A stretch of DNA of 8,525 bases from contig DAIDJQ010000161.1 of assembly GCA_027451305.1 (NCBI GenBank), positions 1 through 8,525 of the forward strand. The letters are read 5' to 3'. Of the stretch, positions 1 to 6,064 are shown piece by piece (within the stretch, counting starts at the first letter, position 1; every line of letters begins with the position of its first letter). The stretch is from Cellulomonas sp. GTDB taxonomy: Bacteria > Actinomycetota > Actinomycetes > Actinomycetales > Cellulomonadaceae. Both the position numbers and the translations under genes were made by a program. The notes beneath the pieces were generated by a model. That model did no database searches, was not told where the DNA came from, and worked only from the letters and a program-made list of their open reading frames with translations.

Positions 1-999
1 CACCTAGGTTCCCGCGCAGCCGGCGGGTTCGGCCTGGTGCTGACCGAGGCGACGGCCGTGACGCCCGAGGGGCGGATCAGCCCGCAGGACACCGGCCTGT
101 GGAACGACGAGCAGACCGCCGCCTGGGCCCGGATCACCGACATGCTGCACGCCCGCGGCGCCGTCACCGGCGTGCAGCTGGCCCACGCCGGCCGCAAGGC
201 GTCCACGTTCCGCCCGTTCCACGAGGGTCGCGGAACCGTGCCGGTCCCGGACGGCGGCTGGGGCACCGTCGCACCGTCGGGCGTCGAGTTCCCCGGGTAC
301 GACGTCCCGCACGAGCTGCCCGACGACGAGGTCGCCGCGATCCCCGCGGCGTTCGCTGCCGCCGCCCGGCGCGCCCTGGACGCCGGCTTCGACGTCGCCG
401 AGGTGCACGCAGCGCACGGCTACCTGCTGCACCAGTTCCTCTCGCCGCTGTCCAACCGTCGCACCGACCGGTGGGGCGGCTCCGCCGAGAACCGGGCACG
501 GCTGCTGCACCAGGTGGTGGACGCCGTCCGGGAGGTGTGGCCGGACAGCCGGCCGGTGGTGGTGCGGCTGTCCGCGACCGACTGGACGGACGGCGGGCTG
601 ACGGTGGACGACGTGGCGGCCGTCGCGGCCGGTCTGAAGGGCCGCGGGGTGGACCTGATCGACGTCTCGACCGGCGGCAACGTCCCGGCGCAGATCCCGG
701 TGGGCCCGGGCTACCAGGTGCCCGCCGCTCGCCGGATCCGCGAGGTGTCGGGCCTGCCGGTCTCCGCCGTCGGTCTGATCAGCGCCGCCGCGCAGGCCGA
801 GCAGGTGCTGGTCGAGGGGGCGGCCGATGCGGTGATGATCGCCCGTGCCGCGCTGCGGGACCCGTCCTGGGCGCTGCACGCCGCCGCCGAGCTCGGCGTC
901 GCCCTGCCGACGCTGGCGCACGTCGGCGCCGACGCCCGGGTGGCGCCGGGGCAGCAGACCGGCTGGCCGGTGCAGTACGAGCGGGCCACCCTCTCCTGA
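1..999 (+). CDS. NADH:flavin oxidoreductase, old yellow enzyme family (YqjM-like), 5' truncated
   Basis: This is an FMN-dependent ene-reductase of the old yellow enzyme family, YqjM class, expected to be cytosolic and to reduce activated C=C bonds with NAD(P)H. The frame is open from base 1 and ends at TGA 997-999, giving 332 visible residues. The first residues, HLGSRAAGGFGLVLTEATAV, align with the region near residue 44 of YqjM. About 40 N-terminal residues, including the regulatory Cys and active-site Tyr of the class, therefore lie outside the window. Visible family motifs are QLAHAGRK (about 59-66), the substrate-binding HAAH pair (His136 and His139 of the visible part) within HAAHGYLLHQFLSPLSN, the TDRWGGSAENR segment, VRLSATDW, GVDLIDVSTGG and a C-terminal QYER (Arg328) like the YqjM arginine finger. 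The GTG at 37 is an internal codon, not a start. The family is confident; the substrate is unknown. Confidence 0.93.
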   Translation, partial: HLGSRAAGGFGLVLTEATAVTPEGRISPQDTGLWNDEQTAAWARITDMLHARGAVTGVQLAHAGRKASTFRPFHEGRGTVPVPDGGWGTVAPSGVEFPGYDVPHELPDDEVAAIPAAFAAAARRALDAGFDVAEVHAAHGYLLHQFLSPLSNRRTDRWGGSAENRARLLHQVVDAVREVWPDSRPVVVRLSATDWTDGGLTVDDVAAVAAGLKGRGVDLIDVSTGGNVPAQIPVGPGYQVPAARRIREVSGLPVSAVGLISAAAQAEQVLVEGAADAVMIARAALRDPSWALHAAAELGVALPTLAHVGADARVAPGQQTGWPVQYERATLS

Positions 1000-1005
1000 G
1001 GTCCA

Positions 1006-1056
1006 CCGCTCACGACGGAGGCCGCCGGTCGGGCGGAGGACCTCCGTCGTGAGCGG
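1006..1056. terminator. Perfect 16-bp inverted repeat, probable bidirectional terminator
   Basis: Bases 1006-1021 (CCGCTCACGACGGAGG) are the exact reverse complement of 1041-1056, with a 19-nt loop. The loop itself can form a CCGCC/GGCGG mini-stem (1022-1026 with 1032-1036). The hairpin starts 6 nt after the oxidoreductase stop and ends 17 nt before the stop of the convergent repeat-protein gene, where a shared terminator is expected. No U-tract follows on either strand, which is common in high-GC actinobacteria. Confidence 0.7.
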
Positions 1057-1073
1057 CTGCGGCCGTCAGGCCG

Positions 1074-1484
1074 TCAGCGTCCCGAGTCGCGGCCCGGGCT
1101 GTCCTCCGGGACCTCGGGGCCGTCCTCCGGCAGCGGCACGCCGTCCGGCCCCGTGCCGGACCACGGGCCGGGGCTGTCCTCCGGCACGTCGACCCTGTCC
1201 TCCGGCAGCGGCACGCCGCCGACGGTCCCCGAGAGCGGGCCCGGGCTGTCCTCCGGGACCACGTCAGGGCCCTCAGCAGGTACGCCGAGCGGACCGGTGC
1301 CGGACGACGGGCCGGGGCTGTCCTCCGGCACCGAGCCCGTCCACTCCTCCCCCTGGTCGGCGGCGCGTCGGCGACGCTCCTCCTCGGGCGGGAGCGGCTC
1401 CTCCGGCGTCGTCGACGACCACTCGCCCGGCAGCATCAGGGCCGCCAGGCCTGCGAGCACGATCCACGAACGGTTGATCCTCAC
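1074..1484 (-). CDS. Small secreted or membrane-anchored protein with acidic Pro/Ser/Gly-rich tandem repeats
   Basis: This encodes a 136-residue protein of unknown function, with no recognised enzymatic domain. I chose the GTG at 1484-1482 because a perfect GGAGG (1495-1491) sits 6 nt upstream. An in-frame ATG at 1502 lies upstream of that ribosome-binding site and would add six residues. The N-terminus MRINRSWIVLAGLAALMLPG has two arginines followed by about 12 hydrophobic residues, which suggests a short signal peptide or membrane anchor. An acidic/basic linker follows (EEERRRR near 34-40). Residues 52-136 hold four repeats built on VPEDSPGPxSGTGPxGVPLP, starting at residues 52, 76, 100 and 125; the last is cut short at VPEDSPGRDSGR. 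The composition suggests an intrinsically disordered extracellular or wall-spanning segment. The gene converges on the oxidoreductase and is divergent from the VOC gene. That it is a real gene is supported by the ribosome-binding site, the hydrophobic start and the in-frame repeats. Confidence 0.62.
   Translation of the reverse strand: MRINRSWIVLAGLAALMLPGEWSSTTPEEPLPPEEERRRRAADQGEEWTGSVPEDSPGPSSGTGPLGVPAEGPDVVPEDSPGPLSGTVGGVPLPEDRVDVPEDSPGPWSGTGPDGVPLPEDGPEVPEDSPGRDSGR
1096..1328. repeat. Four-copy tandem repeat with 72-75 bp period inside the repeat-protein gene
   Basis: The 14-mer GGGCTGTCCTCCGG (+ strand) occurs exactly at 1096-1109, 1171-1184, 1243-1256 and 1315-1328, with spacings of 75, 72 and 72 bp. 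A 22-bp block at 1122-1143 recurs exactly at 1197-1218. All spacings are multiples of three and match the 24/25-residue protein repeats, so the array keeps the minus-strand reading frame. Confidence 0.85.
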
Positions 1485-1723
1485 CGCACGCCTCCATCCC
1501 ATCGGTGGTGCACCTGACTCAATGTCGATTGCCGCACCCGCCGGGCCTGGTCGCAACCGGAGGCAGCTCCGGGTCGGCGCGGCCGACGACGTCGCCGATC
1601 TCGGCTGGGCACCGCGGTCCGGTGACGATGTCGGTGGTGAGGGCGACGATGGGACCGGCCGCAGACGGCGGTCGATCCAGGCAGCGGGGGCGGCCGTCGC
1701 CCCCATGACTCGAGGAGCCCGAC
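1485..1723. other. Divergent intergenic region between the repeat-protein gene and the VOC gene
   Basis: This 239-bp stretch should hold the promoters of both flanking genes. It contains the GGAGG ribosome-binding site of the minus-strand gene (1495-1491), a relatively AT-rich patch around 1518-1532, and near its right end a hairpin and the GAGGAG ribosome-binding site of the VOC gene (1712-1717). I found no convincing -35/-10 pair on either strand. Confidence 0.4.
1686..1704 (+). promoter_or_regulatory. GC hairpin just upstream of the VOC gene ribosome-binding site
   Basis: GGGGGCG (1686-1692) pairs perfectly with CGCCCCC (1698-1704) around the 5-nt loop GCCGT. It ends 7 nt before the GAGGAG ribosome-binding site at 1712-1717. 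If transcribed, it could affect mRNA stability or ribosome access. It could also be chance in such GC-rich DNA. Confidence 0.35.
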
Positions 1724-2155
1724 ATGTCGGTGACGCTGAACCCCTACCTCTCGTTCCGCGACAACGCGCGGGAGGCGATGCAGTTCTACAAGGACGTGTT
1801 CGGCGGGGACCTGAACATCAGCACCTTCGAGGAGCTCCACGCCAGCCCCGACCCCGCAGAGGGCGACAAGGTGATGCACGGGATGCTCAGCACCCCGTCC
1901 GGCCTGACCCTGATGGCCGCCGACACCCCGAACTCGATGGCGCTGCCGGAGGCGTCGACCGTCTCGATCTCGCTGAGCGGCGGCCCGTCCGACGAGGCGG
2001 AGCTCCGTCGCTACTGGGACGGCCTGTCCGACGGCGCCACGATCACCATGCCGCTGGAGAAGGCGCCGTGGGGGGACACCTTCGGCATGTGCACGGACAA
2101 GTTCGGCACCGCCTGGATGGTGAACATCGGCGGGCACGAGATGCCGCCGGCCTGA
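1724..2155 (+). CDS. VOC family protein, PhnB/YjdN-like (glyoxalase fold)
   Basis: This encodes 143 residues, a typical length for the PhnB-like branch of the vicinal oxygen chelate superfamily. The ATG at 1724 follows GAGGAG (1712-1717) with 6-nt spacing. Recognisable features are the N-terminal PYLSFRDNAREAMQFYKDVFGG (residues 7-28), which marks the first beta-alpha-beta unit, a central VMHGMLSTPSGLTLMAADTP segment (about 50-69), and the C-terminal PWGDTFGMCTDKFGTAWMVN block (115-134). Members of this branch are small, soluble, usually dimeric proteins. Their metal site is often incomplete and most have no proven reaction, so I assign the fold but no substrate. The next gene downstream is 101 bp away beyond an inverted repeat, so an operon with it is uncertain. 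Confidence 0.85.
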   Translation: MSVTLNPYLSFRDNAREAMQFYKDVFGGDLNISTFEELHASPDPAEGDKVMHGMLSTPSGLTLMAADTPNSMALPEASTVSISLSGGPSDEAELRRYWDGLSDGATITMPLEKAPWGDTFGMCTDKFGTAWMVNIGGHEMPPA

Positions 2156-2167
2156 CCCGTGGAACAC

Positions 2168-2182
2168 GCCCGTCACACGGGC
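2168..2182 (+). terminator. Short hairpin after the VOC gene, weak terminator candidate
   Basis: GCCCGT (2168-2173) and ACGGGC (2177-2182) form a 6-bp stem with a 3-nt loop, 12 nt after the VOC stop. An alternative pairing uses CCCGTG (2156-2161) with CACGGG (2176-2181). No U-tract follows. Confidence 0.3.
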
Positions 2183-2194
2183 TGGATATCGTGG

Positions 2195-2227
2195 CGGCCG
2201 GTCCTGCGCAGCAGCCCGGACCGGCCG
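2195..2227. promoter_or_regulatory. Perfect 10-bp inverted repeat upstream of the class IV aminotransferase
   Basis: CGGCCGGTCC (2195-2204) is the exact reverse complement of 2218-2227, with a 13-nt spacer. It ends 17 nt before the GAAGGA ribosome-binding site (2245-2250). It could be a terminator for the VOC gene, an operator, or a leader structure in the aminotransferase mRNA. The sequence does not decide between these. A TANNNT-type hexamer (TATCGT, 2187-2192) lies just upstream but has no good -35 partner. Confidence 0.45.
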
Positions 2228-2256
2228 TCACGGCCCCCCACGACGAAGGACGCGCC

Positions 2257-3144
2257 ATGAGCACCGGCGTTCTGGTGATGATCGACCGACCCACACTCGG
2301 GCAGACCGGTGACGGTCCCGCGTTCCGGGCCGCGGCCGCGGACGCTCCGCAGCTGCGCGTCACGAACCTCGGGGCCACCCGTGGCGACGGCATCTTCGAG
2401 ACCGCCGCGATCCGGGACGGGCACGTGCAGGCGTCCCGCGAGCACCTGGAGCGGTTCGCCCGGTCGGCGGCGATGCTCGACCTGCCGGCACCCGACCCGG
2501 ACGTGTACCGGGCGGCGATCGAGCTGGGCATCAGCCTGCTGCCGGACGCGTCCGACGCCTCGGTGAAGTACGTGCTGACCAGGGGCGACGAGCACGACTC
2601 GGGGTCGGGGCCGATCGGCTGGGCGTTCCTGGACGTCAGCGAGGACTTCTCCGCGGCGCGCGACGAGGGCGTCGGCATCGTGCTGCTGTCCCGCGGCTAC
2701 CCGCTCGACGTCGCCGAGACCTCGCCGTGGCTGCTGCAGGGCGCCAAGACGCTGTCCTACGCGGTGAACAAGGCGGCGCTGCGCGAGGCGGCCCGTCGCG
2801 GTGCCGAGGACGTGCTGTTCACCACCACGGACGGGTACGTGCTGGAGGGACCCACGTCGAGCGTGGTGCTGCGGCTGGGCGACGAGCTGGTGACCACCCC
2901 GCCGGACACGGGCGTGCTGCCCGGCACCACCCAGCAGGGCATCTTCGAGTACGCCCGCAGCATCGGGCTGACCACCGAGTTCCGGGACATCCGGGTGGCC
3001 GAGGTCGGCGCGGCGGACGCGCTGTGGCTGACGTCGTCGGTCCGTCTGGCGGTCGCGGTGCGAGCCGTCGACGGCCACGAGCGCCCGGCCGACCTCGAGC
3101 TGACGAGGCAGTTCAACGACTACCTGGTCTCCCGCACCGACTGA
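2257..3144 (+). CDS. Class IV PLP-dependent aminotransferase, aminodeoxychorismate lyase-like
   Basis: This encodes a 295-residue fold-type IV PLP enzyme, the group that includes aminodeoxychorismate lyase (PabC), branched-chain aminotransferase and D-amino acid aminotransferase. The ATG at 2257 has GAAGGA (2245-2250) 6 nt upstream; the same frame stays open far upstream, but that part is antisense or shadow sequence. Motifs seen are TRGDGIFET (41-49), HLERF (63-67), VLTRGDE (106-112), the PLP-binding lysine K164 in QGAKTLSYAVNKAAL, the phosphate-site glutamate E197 in LEGPTSSVV, and LPGTTQQGIFEYA (221-233). The TRG segment and total length favour an aminodeoxychorismate-lyase-like enzyme, which would make 4-aminobenzoate for folate. 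No pabA or pabB lies nearby, and a D-amino acid aminotransferase role cannot be excluded given the neighbouring D-amino acid gene set. It converges on the racemase operon. Confidence 0.87.
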   Translation: MSTGVLVMIDRPTLGQTGDGPAFRAAAADAPQLRVTNLGATRGDGIFETAAIRDGHVQASREHLERFARSAAMLDLPAPDPDVYRAAIELGISLLPDASDASVKYVLTRGDEHDSGSGPIGWAFLDVSEDFSAARDEGVGIVLLSRGYPLDVAETSPWLLQGAKTLSYAVNKAALREAARRGAEDVLFTTTDGYVLEGPTSSVVLRLGDELVTTPPDTGVLPGTTQQGIFEYARSIGLTTEFRDIRVAEVGAADALWLTSSVRLAVAVRAVDGHERPADLELTRQFNDYLVSRTD

Positions 3145-3166
3145 TCTGCACGGTGGCCGACGACGA

Positions 3167-3211
3167 GCCCGGACCGTCGCCTGCCGCCACGCCGACGGGT
3201 GACCACCGGGC
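3167..3211. terminator. Compound hairpin between convergent genes, candidate bidirectional terminator
   Basis: In the 73-bp gap between the aminotransferase stop and the racemase stop, GCCCGG (3167-3172) can pair with CCGGGC (3206-3211). Nested inside, CCGTCG (3174-3179) can pair with CGACGG (3193-3198). The position fits a shared terminator. The stems are short and no U-tract is present. Confidence 0.4.
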
Positions 3212-3217
3212 GAGCCG

Positions 3218-4336
3218 TCAGCCGGCGACCAGCCGCTGGGTCCGCAGGGTGGCGCCGGCGAGGAGCTCGTCGTCGACCTCGGCACCGAGACCGGCCGTCG
3301 TCGGCACGGCGACCCGTCCCGCGTGCGCGACGACGGGCGGCACCACCACGTCCCGGGCGTAGTACTTGTCCGACCCCGACACGTCCGACGGCAGCACGAA
3401 CCCCGGCAGCGCCGAGAGCGCCACGTTGGCGTACCGGCCCACGCCGAACTCGTGCATCCCGCCGCACCACACCGGCCAGCCGGCCGCGACCGCGGCGTCG
3501 TGGGCGGCCAGCGCCGCGGTCAGCCCGCCCATCCGGGACACCTTGATGTTCAGCACCCGCCCGGCGTCCAGGTGCACCGCGAGCGCCAGGTCGGCCAGCG
3601 TCTCCACCGACTCGTCGAGGCAGATCGGGGTGTCCACCGAGGCGGCGAACCGCGCGTGCGCCAGCAGGTCCCGCGGCGCGAACGGCTGCTCGATCATCGT
3701 CAGGCCGTACGCGTCGAGCGCGTGCAACGCGGCGAGGTGCTCGGCGGACTCCGTGTAGACGCCGTTCGCGTCGACGTGCACGTCGAGGTCCGGCCACGCC
3801 GCGCGCACGGCCCGCACCGGCTCCACGTCCCAGCCGGGCGCGATCTTCAGCTTCACCCGCGGGTACCCGTGCCGCACGTGCACGGCCACCTGCACCAGGA
3901 GCTCGTCGATCGTCGGCTCGATGCCCAGCGACACCCCCGCCACCACCTCGGTCCGCGTGCCGCCGAGCGCCGCCGCCAGCGGCACGCCCTGCACACCGGC
4001 CCACAGCGTCCACGCCGCCATGTCCACGCCCGCCTTGGCGAACTCGTTGCCGCGCACCCGTGCCCACAGGCCCGCCACCTGCGACGGGTGCTCCCACGTC
4101 GCGCCGAGCAGCGCGGGCAGCAGGTACCCCGACGCGACCGTCCAGCAGGTGTCCACGTTCTCGGCGTTGTAGTACGGCGCCGCCGCGGAGGCGATCTCGC
4201 CCCACCCGACCGCGCCGGACTCGTCCTCCAGCCGCACCAGGACGTGGTCGAGGTGGCCCTTGCGGTGCGAGCTCGTCTGGAACTCGTGCACCAGGTCGAG
4301 GCGGACCAGGTGGAGGGTGGCGGCGACGACTCGCAC
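3218..4336 (-). CDS. MenC-family enolase-superfamily enzyme, probable N-succinyl/N-acylamino acid racemase (NSAR/OSBS subfamily)
   Basis: This 372-residue enzyme belongs to the muconate-lactonising subgroup of the enolase superfamily. Catalytic residues of the o-succinylbenzoate synthase/N-succinylamino acid racemase group are all visible: K162 and K164 in VKLKI, metal ligands D189 (VDAN), E216 (IEQP) and D241 (LDES), and the second-face base K265 in NIKVSR. R268, three residues after K265, matches Arg266 of the Amycolatopsis enzyme, which is associated with racemase activity. GGMHEFGVGR (292-301), the PGF-LPSD segment and a C-terminal PTTAGLG are also typical. The start is GTG 4336-4334, with AGGAG (4348-4344) 7 nt upstream, overlapping the TAG stop of the SIS gene, so translation is likely coupled. 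Automatic annotation would often call this menC. No other menaquinone genes are present, while an acyltransferase and an M20 deacylase are, so I infer N-acylamino acid racemisation as the physiological role. Confidence 0.9.
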   Translation of the reverse strand: MRVVAATLHLVRLDLVHEFQTSSHRKGHLDHVLVRLEDESGAVGWGEIASAAAPYYNAENVDTCWTVASGYLLPALLGATWEHPSQVAGLWARVRGNEFAKAGVDMAAWTLWAGVQGVPLAAALGGTRTEVVAGVSLGIEPTIDELLVQVAVHVRHGYPRVKLKIAPGWDVEPVRAVRAAWPDLDVHVDANGVYTESAEHLAALHALDAYGLTMIEQPFAPRDLLAHARFAASVDTPICLDESVETLADLALAVHLDAGRVLNIKVSRMGGLTAALAAHDAAVAAGWPVWCGGMHEFGVGRYANVALSALPGFVLPSDVSGSDKYYARDVVVPPVVAHAGRVAVPTTAGLGAEVDDELLAGATLRTQRLVAG

Positions 4337-4346
4337 GGGTGGTCTC

Positions 4347-5069
4347 CTACAGGTAGAGGTCGAGCTCGGCGGCGAGCTCGTCGCGGGCGGCGATCCGGCG
4401 GCGGGCGCCCTTGGCAGAGGCCGCGGCCAGCGTGGCGAGCAGGTGCGAGACGGCGACGACGGCGGTCGGGGAGTCGGCGAACGAGGCGGAGTCGGTGGTC
4501 ACCACGACGCTCTGGTGCGCGATCGCGGCGAGCGGCGCGTCCTCGTCGTCGGTCACCGCGACCAGCGTGCCGCCCGCGGCGACGAACGCCCTGGCCAGCG
4601 CCACGGTCTCGCGCCGGTACCGCCGGAACGAGTACGCGACCAGCACGTCGGCCGGCCCCACCTCGGCCAGCACGTCGAGTGCCCGGACCGTCGCGTCGTC
4701 CACCAGGTGCACGTGGGACAGGCCGACGGACAGGTCGGACGCGAGCAGCGTGGCGTACGCGAGGGACTTCGCGGTGCCGGTGACGTAGCGGCGCCGGGCG
4801 GCGACCACGAGTGCGGCGGCCCGGGGCAGCGCGCCGGACTCGACCACGGCCGCGAGCGCGACCGGCAGGTGCGCGGTCTCCTGCGCGACCACCCGGCGGG
4901 TCAGCACCTCGGCCGACGGTCGCCCGGCCAGGCGCTGCGCGAACCGCTCGTCGGGGCTGTCCGGACCGTGGTCGCCCGCCCGCCCGTCCACCGCCGGCCG
5001 GCCCGCAGCCGCATCACCCACCCGAACCGGCTGCCGGCGATCCGCCACCACCTGCGTCGGGGCGTTCAC
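4347..5069 (-). CDS. SIS-domain protein of MurR/RpiR type lacking the N-terminal HTH
   Basis: This encodes a 240-residue protein. The SIS (sugar isomerase) domain covers about residues 78-215, with the phosphosugar-binding loop YVTGTAKSLAYA (95-106), VHLVDDA (120-126), DVLVAYSFRRYRRET (141-155), TLVAVTDDEDAPL (168-180) and the SFADS segment (196-200). These are the hallmarks of MurR/RpiR regulators. Such proteins usually carry about 75 residues of HTH before the SIS domain and total 280-300 residues. Here residues 1-77 are Ala/Arg/Asp-rich and show no HTH, and the DNA upstream encodes the GNAT C-terminus, so no hidden HTH remains. The GTG start (5069-5067) overlaps the TGA of the GNAT gene (5068-5066) as GTGA, implying translational coupling. 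The stop TAG at 4349-4347 lies within the ribosome-binding site of the racemase gene. It may be a ligand sensor without DNA binding, a partner protein or an isomerase; I cannot say which. Confidence 0.85.
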   Translation of the reverse strand: MNAPTQVVADRRQPVRVGDAAAGRPAVDGRAGDHGPDSPDERFAQRLAGRPSAEVLTRRVVAQETAHLPVALAAVVESGALPRAAALVVAARRRYVTGTAKSLAYATLLASDLSVGLSHVHLVDDATVRALDVLAEVGPADVLVAYSFRRYRRETVALARAFVAAGGTLVAVTDDEDAPLAAIAHQSVVVTTDSASFADSPTAVVAVSHLLATLAAASAKGARRRIAARDELAAELDLYL

Positions 5070-5926
5070 GGCACGTCCGGCACGAACCGGTACACCGAGG
5101 TGGCGGTGTCGAGCCGCCGGCAGGACACCGCGACGAGGCCGTCGGCGAACAGTGCCGGCAGCGCGTCGCGCAGCCGGCCCCGGACCACGGCCGCGACCAC
5201 CGGGTCGGCGTCCGTCAGCTCGCCGATCCGCGCCGGGAGGGGCAGGTAGACGGAGCCGTCCCCTTGCACGGGGACCCCCCAGTGCCGGCCCTCGGGCGAC
5301 ACCTGCGGCGGTGGCGGGTCGGTGTGGCCCACCCCGGCAGTGGTCGGCGTGGTGTCGGTGATGTCCCACTCGACCACCAGGCGGTCGGACTCCGGCCCGT
5401 AGAAGTCGGGGTGGAACCAGCGTGCCCGCGCGCCGAGCACGTCGAGGTTGAAGTGCGCGTTGCGGGCGATCGCCGGGTCGTACGCCCAGCGCATGTGGCG
5501 TGCGCCGTGCTCGAGCGCGATCCGCGCCTGCTCCCGCTTGAGCCGCCGGCCCAGCCCCTGCCCCTGAGCGGAGCCGTGCACCACCGCCGCCTGCGAGTAG
5601 TGGTACGCCGTCCCGTCGCGGTCCACGCCGGGGAAGCCGTAGGCGAACGCGACCAGGTGCCCCTCCGGCGTCAGCACGCCGACCACCGACCCGCCGTTCG
5701 CCGCGAGCGCCGACAGCAGCCGGGGGTTCACGCCGTGCGCGGGGTCGGTGTACCCGAACACCTCCCGGTACAGCTGCGCGGCCTCCTGCAGCAGGGCCGG
5801 GTCGGACATGCCGGTGACCAGCAGGTCGTCGTCGACCGTCGTCGCGCCCGGCCCCGCCTGCACCGGCCGGCCCGTCTCGTCGGGCCGCCCCGCCTGTCCC
5901 GTCGTCCCTGCTGACACCGCACTCAC
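5066..5926 (-). CDS. GNAT-family N-acyltransferase (COG3375-like), candidate succinyl-CoA:D-amino acid N-succinyltransferase
   Basis: This encodes about 286 residues if started at GTG 5926-5924; GTG 5917 or ATG 5809 are alternatives, and no ribosome-binding site is decisive. Residues 1-33 of the longer form are low-complexity, and the conserved protein begins near LLVTGMSDP (35-43). The acyl-CoA-binding motif A is QAAVVHGSAQGQGLGRRLK (112-130), with the pyrophosphate loop QGQGLG. The blocks YREVFGYTDPAHGVNPRLL (53-71), MRWAYDPAIARNAHFN (145-160) with DVLGAR, and SDRLVVEW (180-187) mark the COG3375 GNAT family. A second part (about 208-283), starting near PEGRHWGVPV, is also usual in that family. 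In Geobacillus kaustophilus a GNAT enzyme encoded with N-succinylamino acid racemase succinylates D-amino acids; the same role is inferred here. This is the first gene of the minus-strand operon, overlapping the SIS gene by 4 nt. Confidence 0.85.
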   Translation of the reverse strand: MSAVSAGTTGQAGRPDETGRPVQAGPGATTVDDDLLVTGMSDPALLQEAAQLYREVFGYTDPAHGVNPRLLSALAANGGSVVGVLTPEGHLVAFAYGFPGVDRDGTAYHYSQAAVVHGSAQGQGLGRRLKREQARIALEHGARHMRWAYDPAIARNAHFNLDVLGARARWFHPDFYGPESDRLVVEWDITDTTPTTAGVGHTDPPPPQVSPEGRHWGVPVQGDGSVYLPLPARIGELTDADPVVAAVVRGRLRDALPALFADGLVAVSCRRLDTATSVYRFVPDVP

Positions 5927-5966
5927 CGTCCTGGGTCGTCCACCGCGCGGCACCGCCGTGCGGGGT

Positions 5967-5976
5967 GTCGGCCGAC
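5967..5976. promoter_or_regulatory. Perfect palindrome GTCGGCCGAC in the GNAT leader
   Basis: This 10-bp perfect palindrome lies in the untranslated leader between the predicted GNAT promoter (-10 at 6007-6002) and its start codon. An identical copy, extended by one shared G, lies at 6118-6127 inside the start of the M20 gene, 151 bp away. It is a candidate operator, but such GC palindromes arise easily by chance in this DNA. Confidence 0.25.
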
Positions 5977-6001
5977 GGCGGTGGCGGCTGGTCTGCGGGT
6001 G

Positions 6002-6030
6002 ATCATACGTCGCGTTCTTTCCACTGAACA
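6002..6030 (-). promoter_or_regulatory. Candidate promoter of the GNAT-SIS-racemase operon
   Basis: On the minus strand, TATGAT (6007-6002) matches the TATAAT -10 consensus at five of six positions. A weak -35 (TGTTCA, 6030-6025) stands 17 bp upstream. Transcription would begin near 5995, giving a leader of about 70 nt before GTG 5926. The region is clearly richer in A and T than the surrounding genes. Confidence 0.5.
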
Positions 6031-6064
6031 CGCTCGTTGCTACGTCATCTGGACTGGCATACGT
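6004..6064. repeat. Direct repeat CATACGT overlapping both divergent -10 boxes
   Basis: CATACGT occurs at 6004-6010 and 6058-6064. The first copy overlaps the minus-strand -10 and the second overlaps the plus-strand -10. A third TACGT core sits between them at 6041-6045, in CTACGTCAT. This pattern could be a binding site for a regulator shared by both transcripts. Confidence 0.35.

Noticed and set aside
2161..2192. Possible ECF-sigma promoter (GGAAC at 2161-2165 with CGT at 2190-2192)
   Set aside because: The spacing is 24 bp instead of the usual 16-17, and the -10 match is partial.
1153..2256. Long plus-strand open frame running into the aminotransferase from 1153
   Set aside because: It crosses the repeat gene antisense and the VOC gene out of frame, is Arg/Pro/Gly-rich without family features, and the aminotransferase has its own ATG with a good ribosome-binding site at 2257.
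2173..3285. 370-codon minus-strand open frame opposite the aminotransferase
   Set aside because: It is an antisense shadow typical of GC-rich DNA. Its composition is Arg/Gly/His/Val-rich, it has no motifs, and the plus strand carries a clear PLP enzyme.
3218..4336. Genuine menaquinone o-succinylbenzoate synthase (MenC role)
   Set aside because: The family fits, but no men genes are nearby, the acyltransferase/deacylase neighbours fit N-acylamino acid racemisation, and R268 agrees with the racemase-capable subfamily. Promiscuous synthase activity remains possible.
3323..4783. 486-codon plus-strand open frame opposite the racemase and SIS genes
   Set aside because: It spans two well-supported minus-strand genes and has the His/Arg/Pro/Val-rich composition of a shadow frame.
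5070..5369. N-terminal extension of the SIS protein to an ATG at 5369, which might have held an HTH
   Set aside because: The extension is in a different frame from the GNAT gene it overlaps, is Arg/Gly/Pro-rich, and contains no HTH-like sequence. The GTGA overlap start is far better.
5927..6031. Extension of the GNAT protein to an ATG at 6031
   Set aside because: It would start upstream of the best -10 box (6007-6002) and adds only Arg/Pro-rich sequence.
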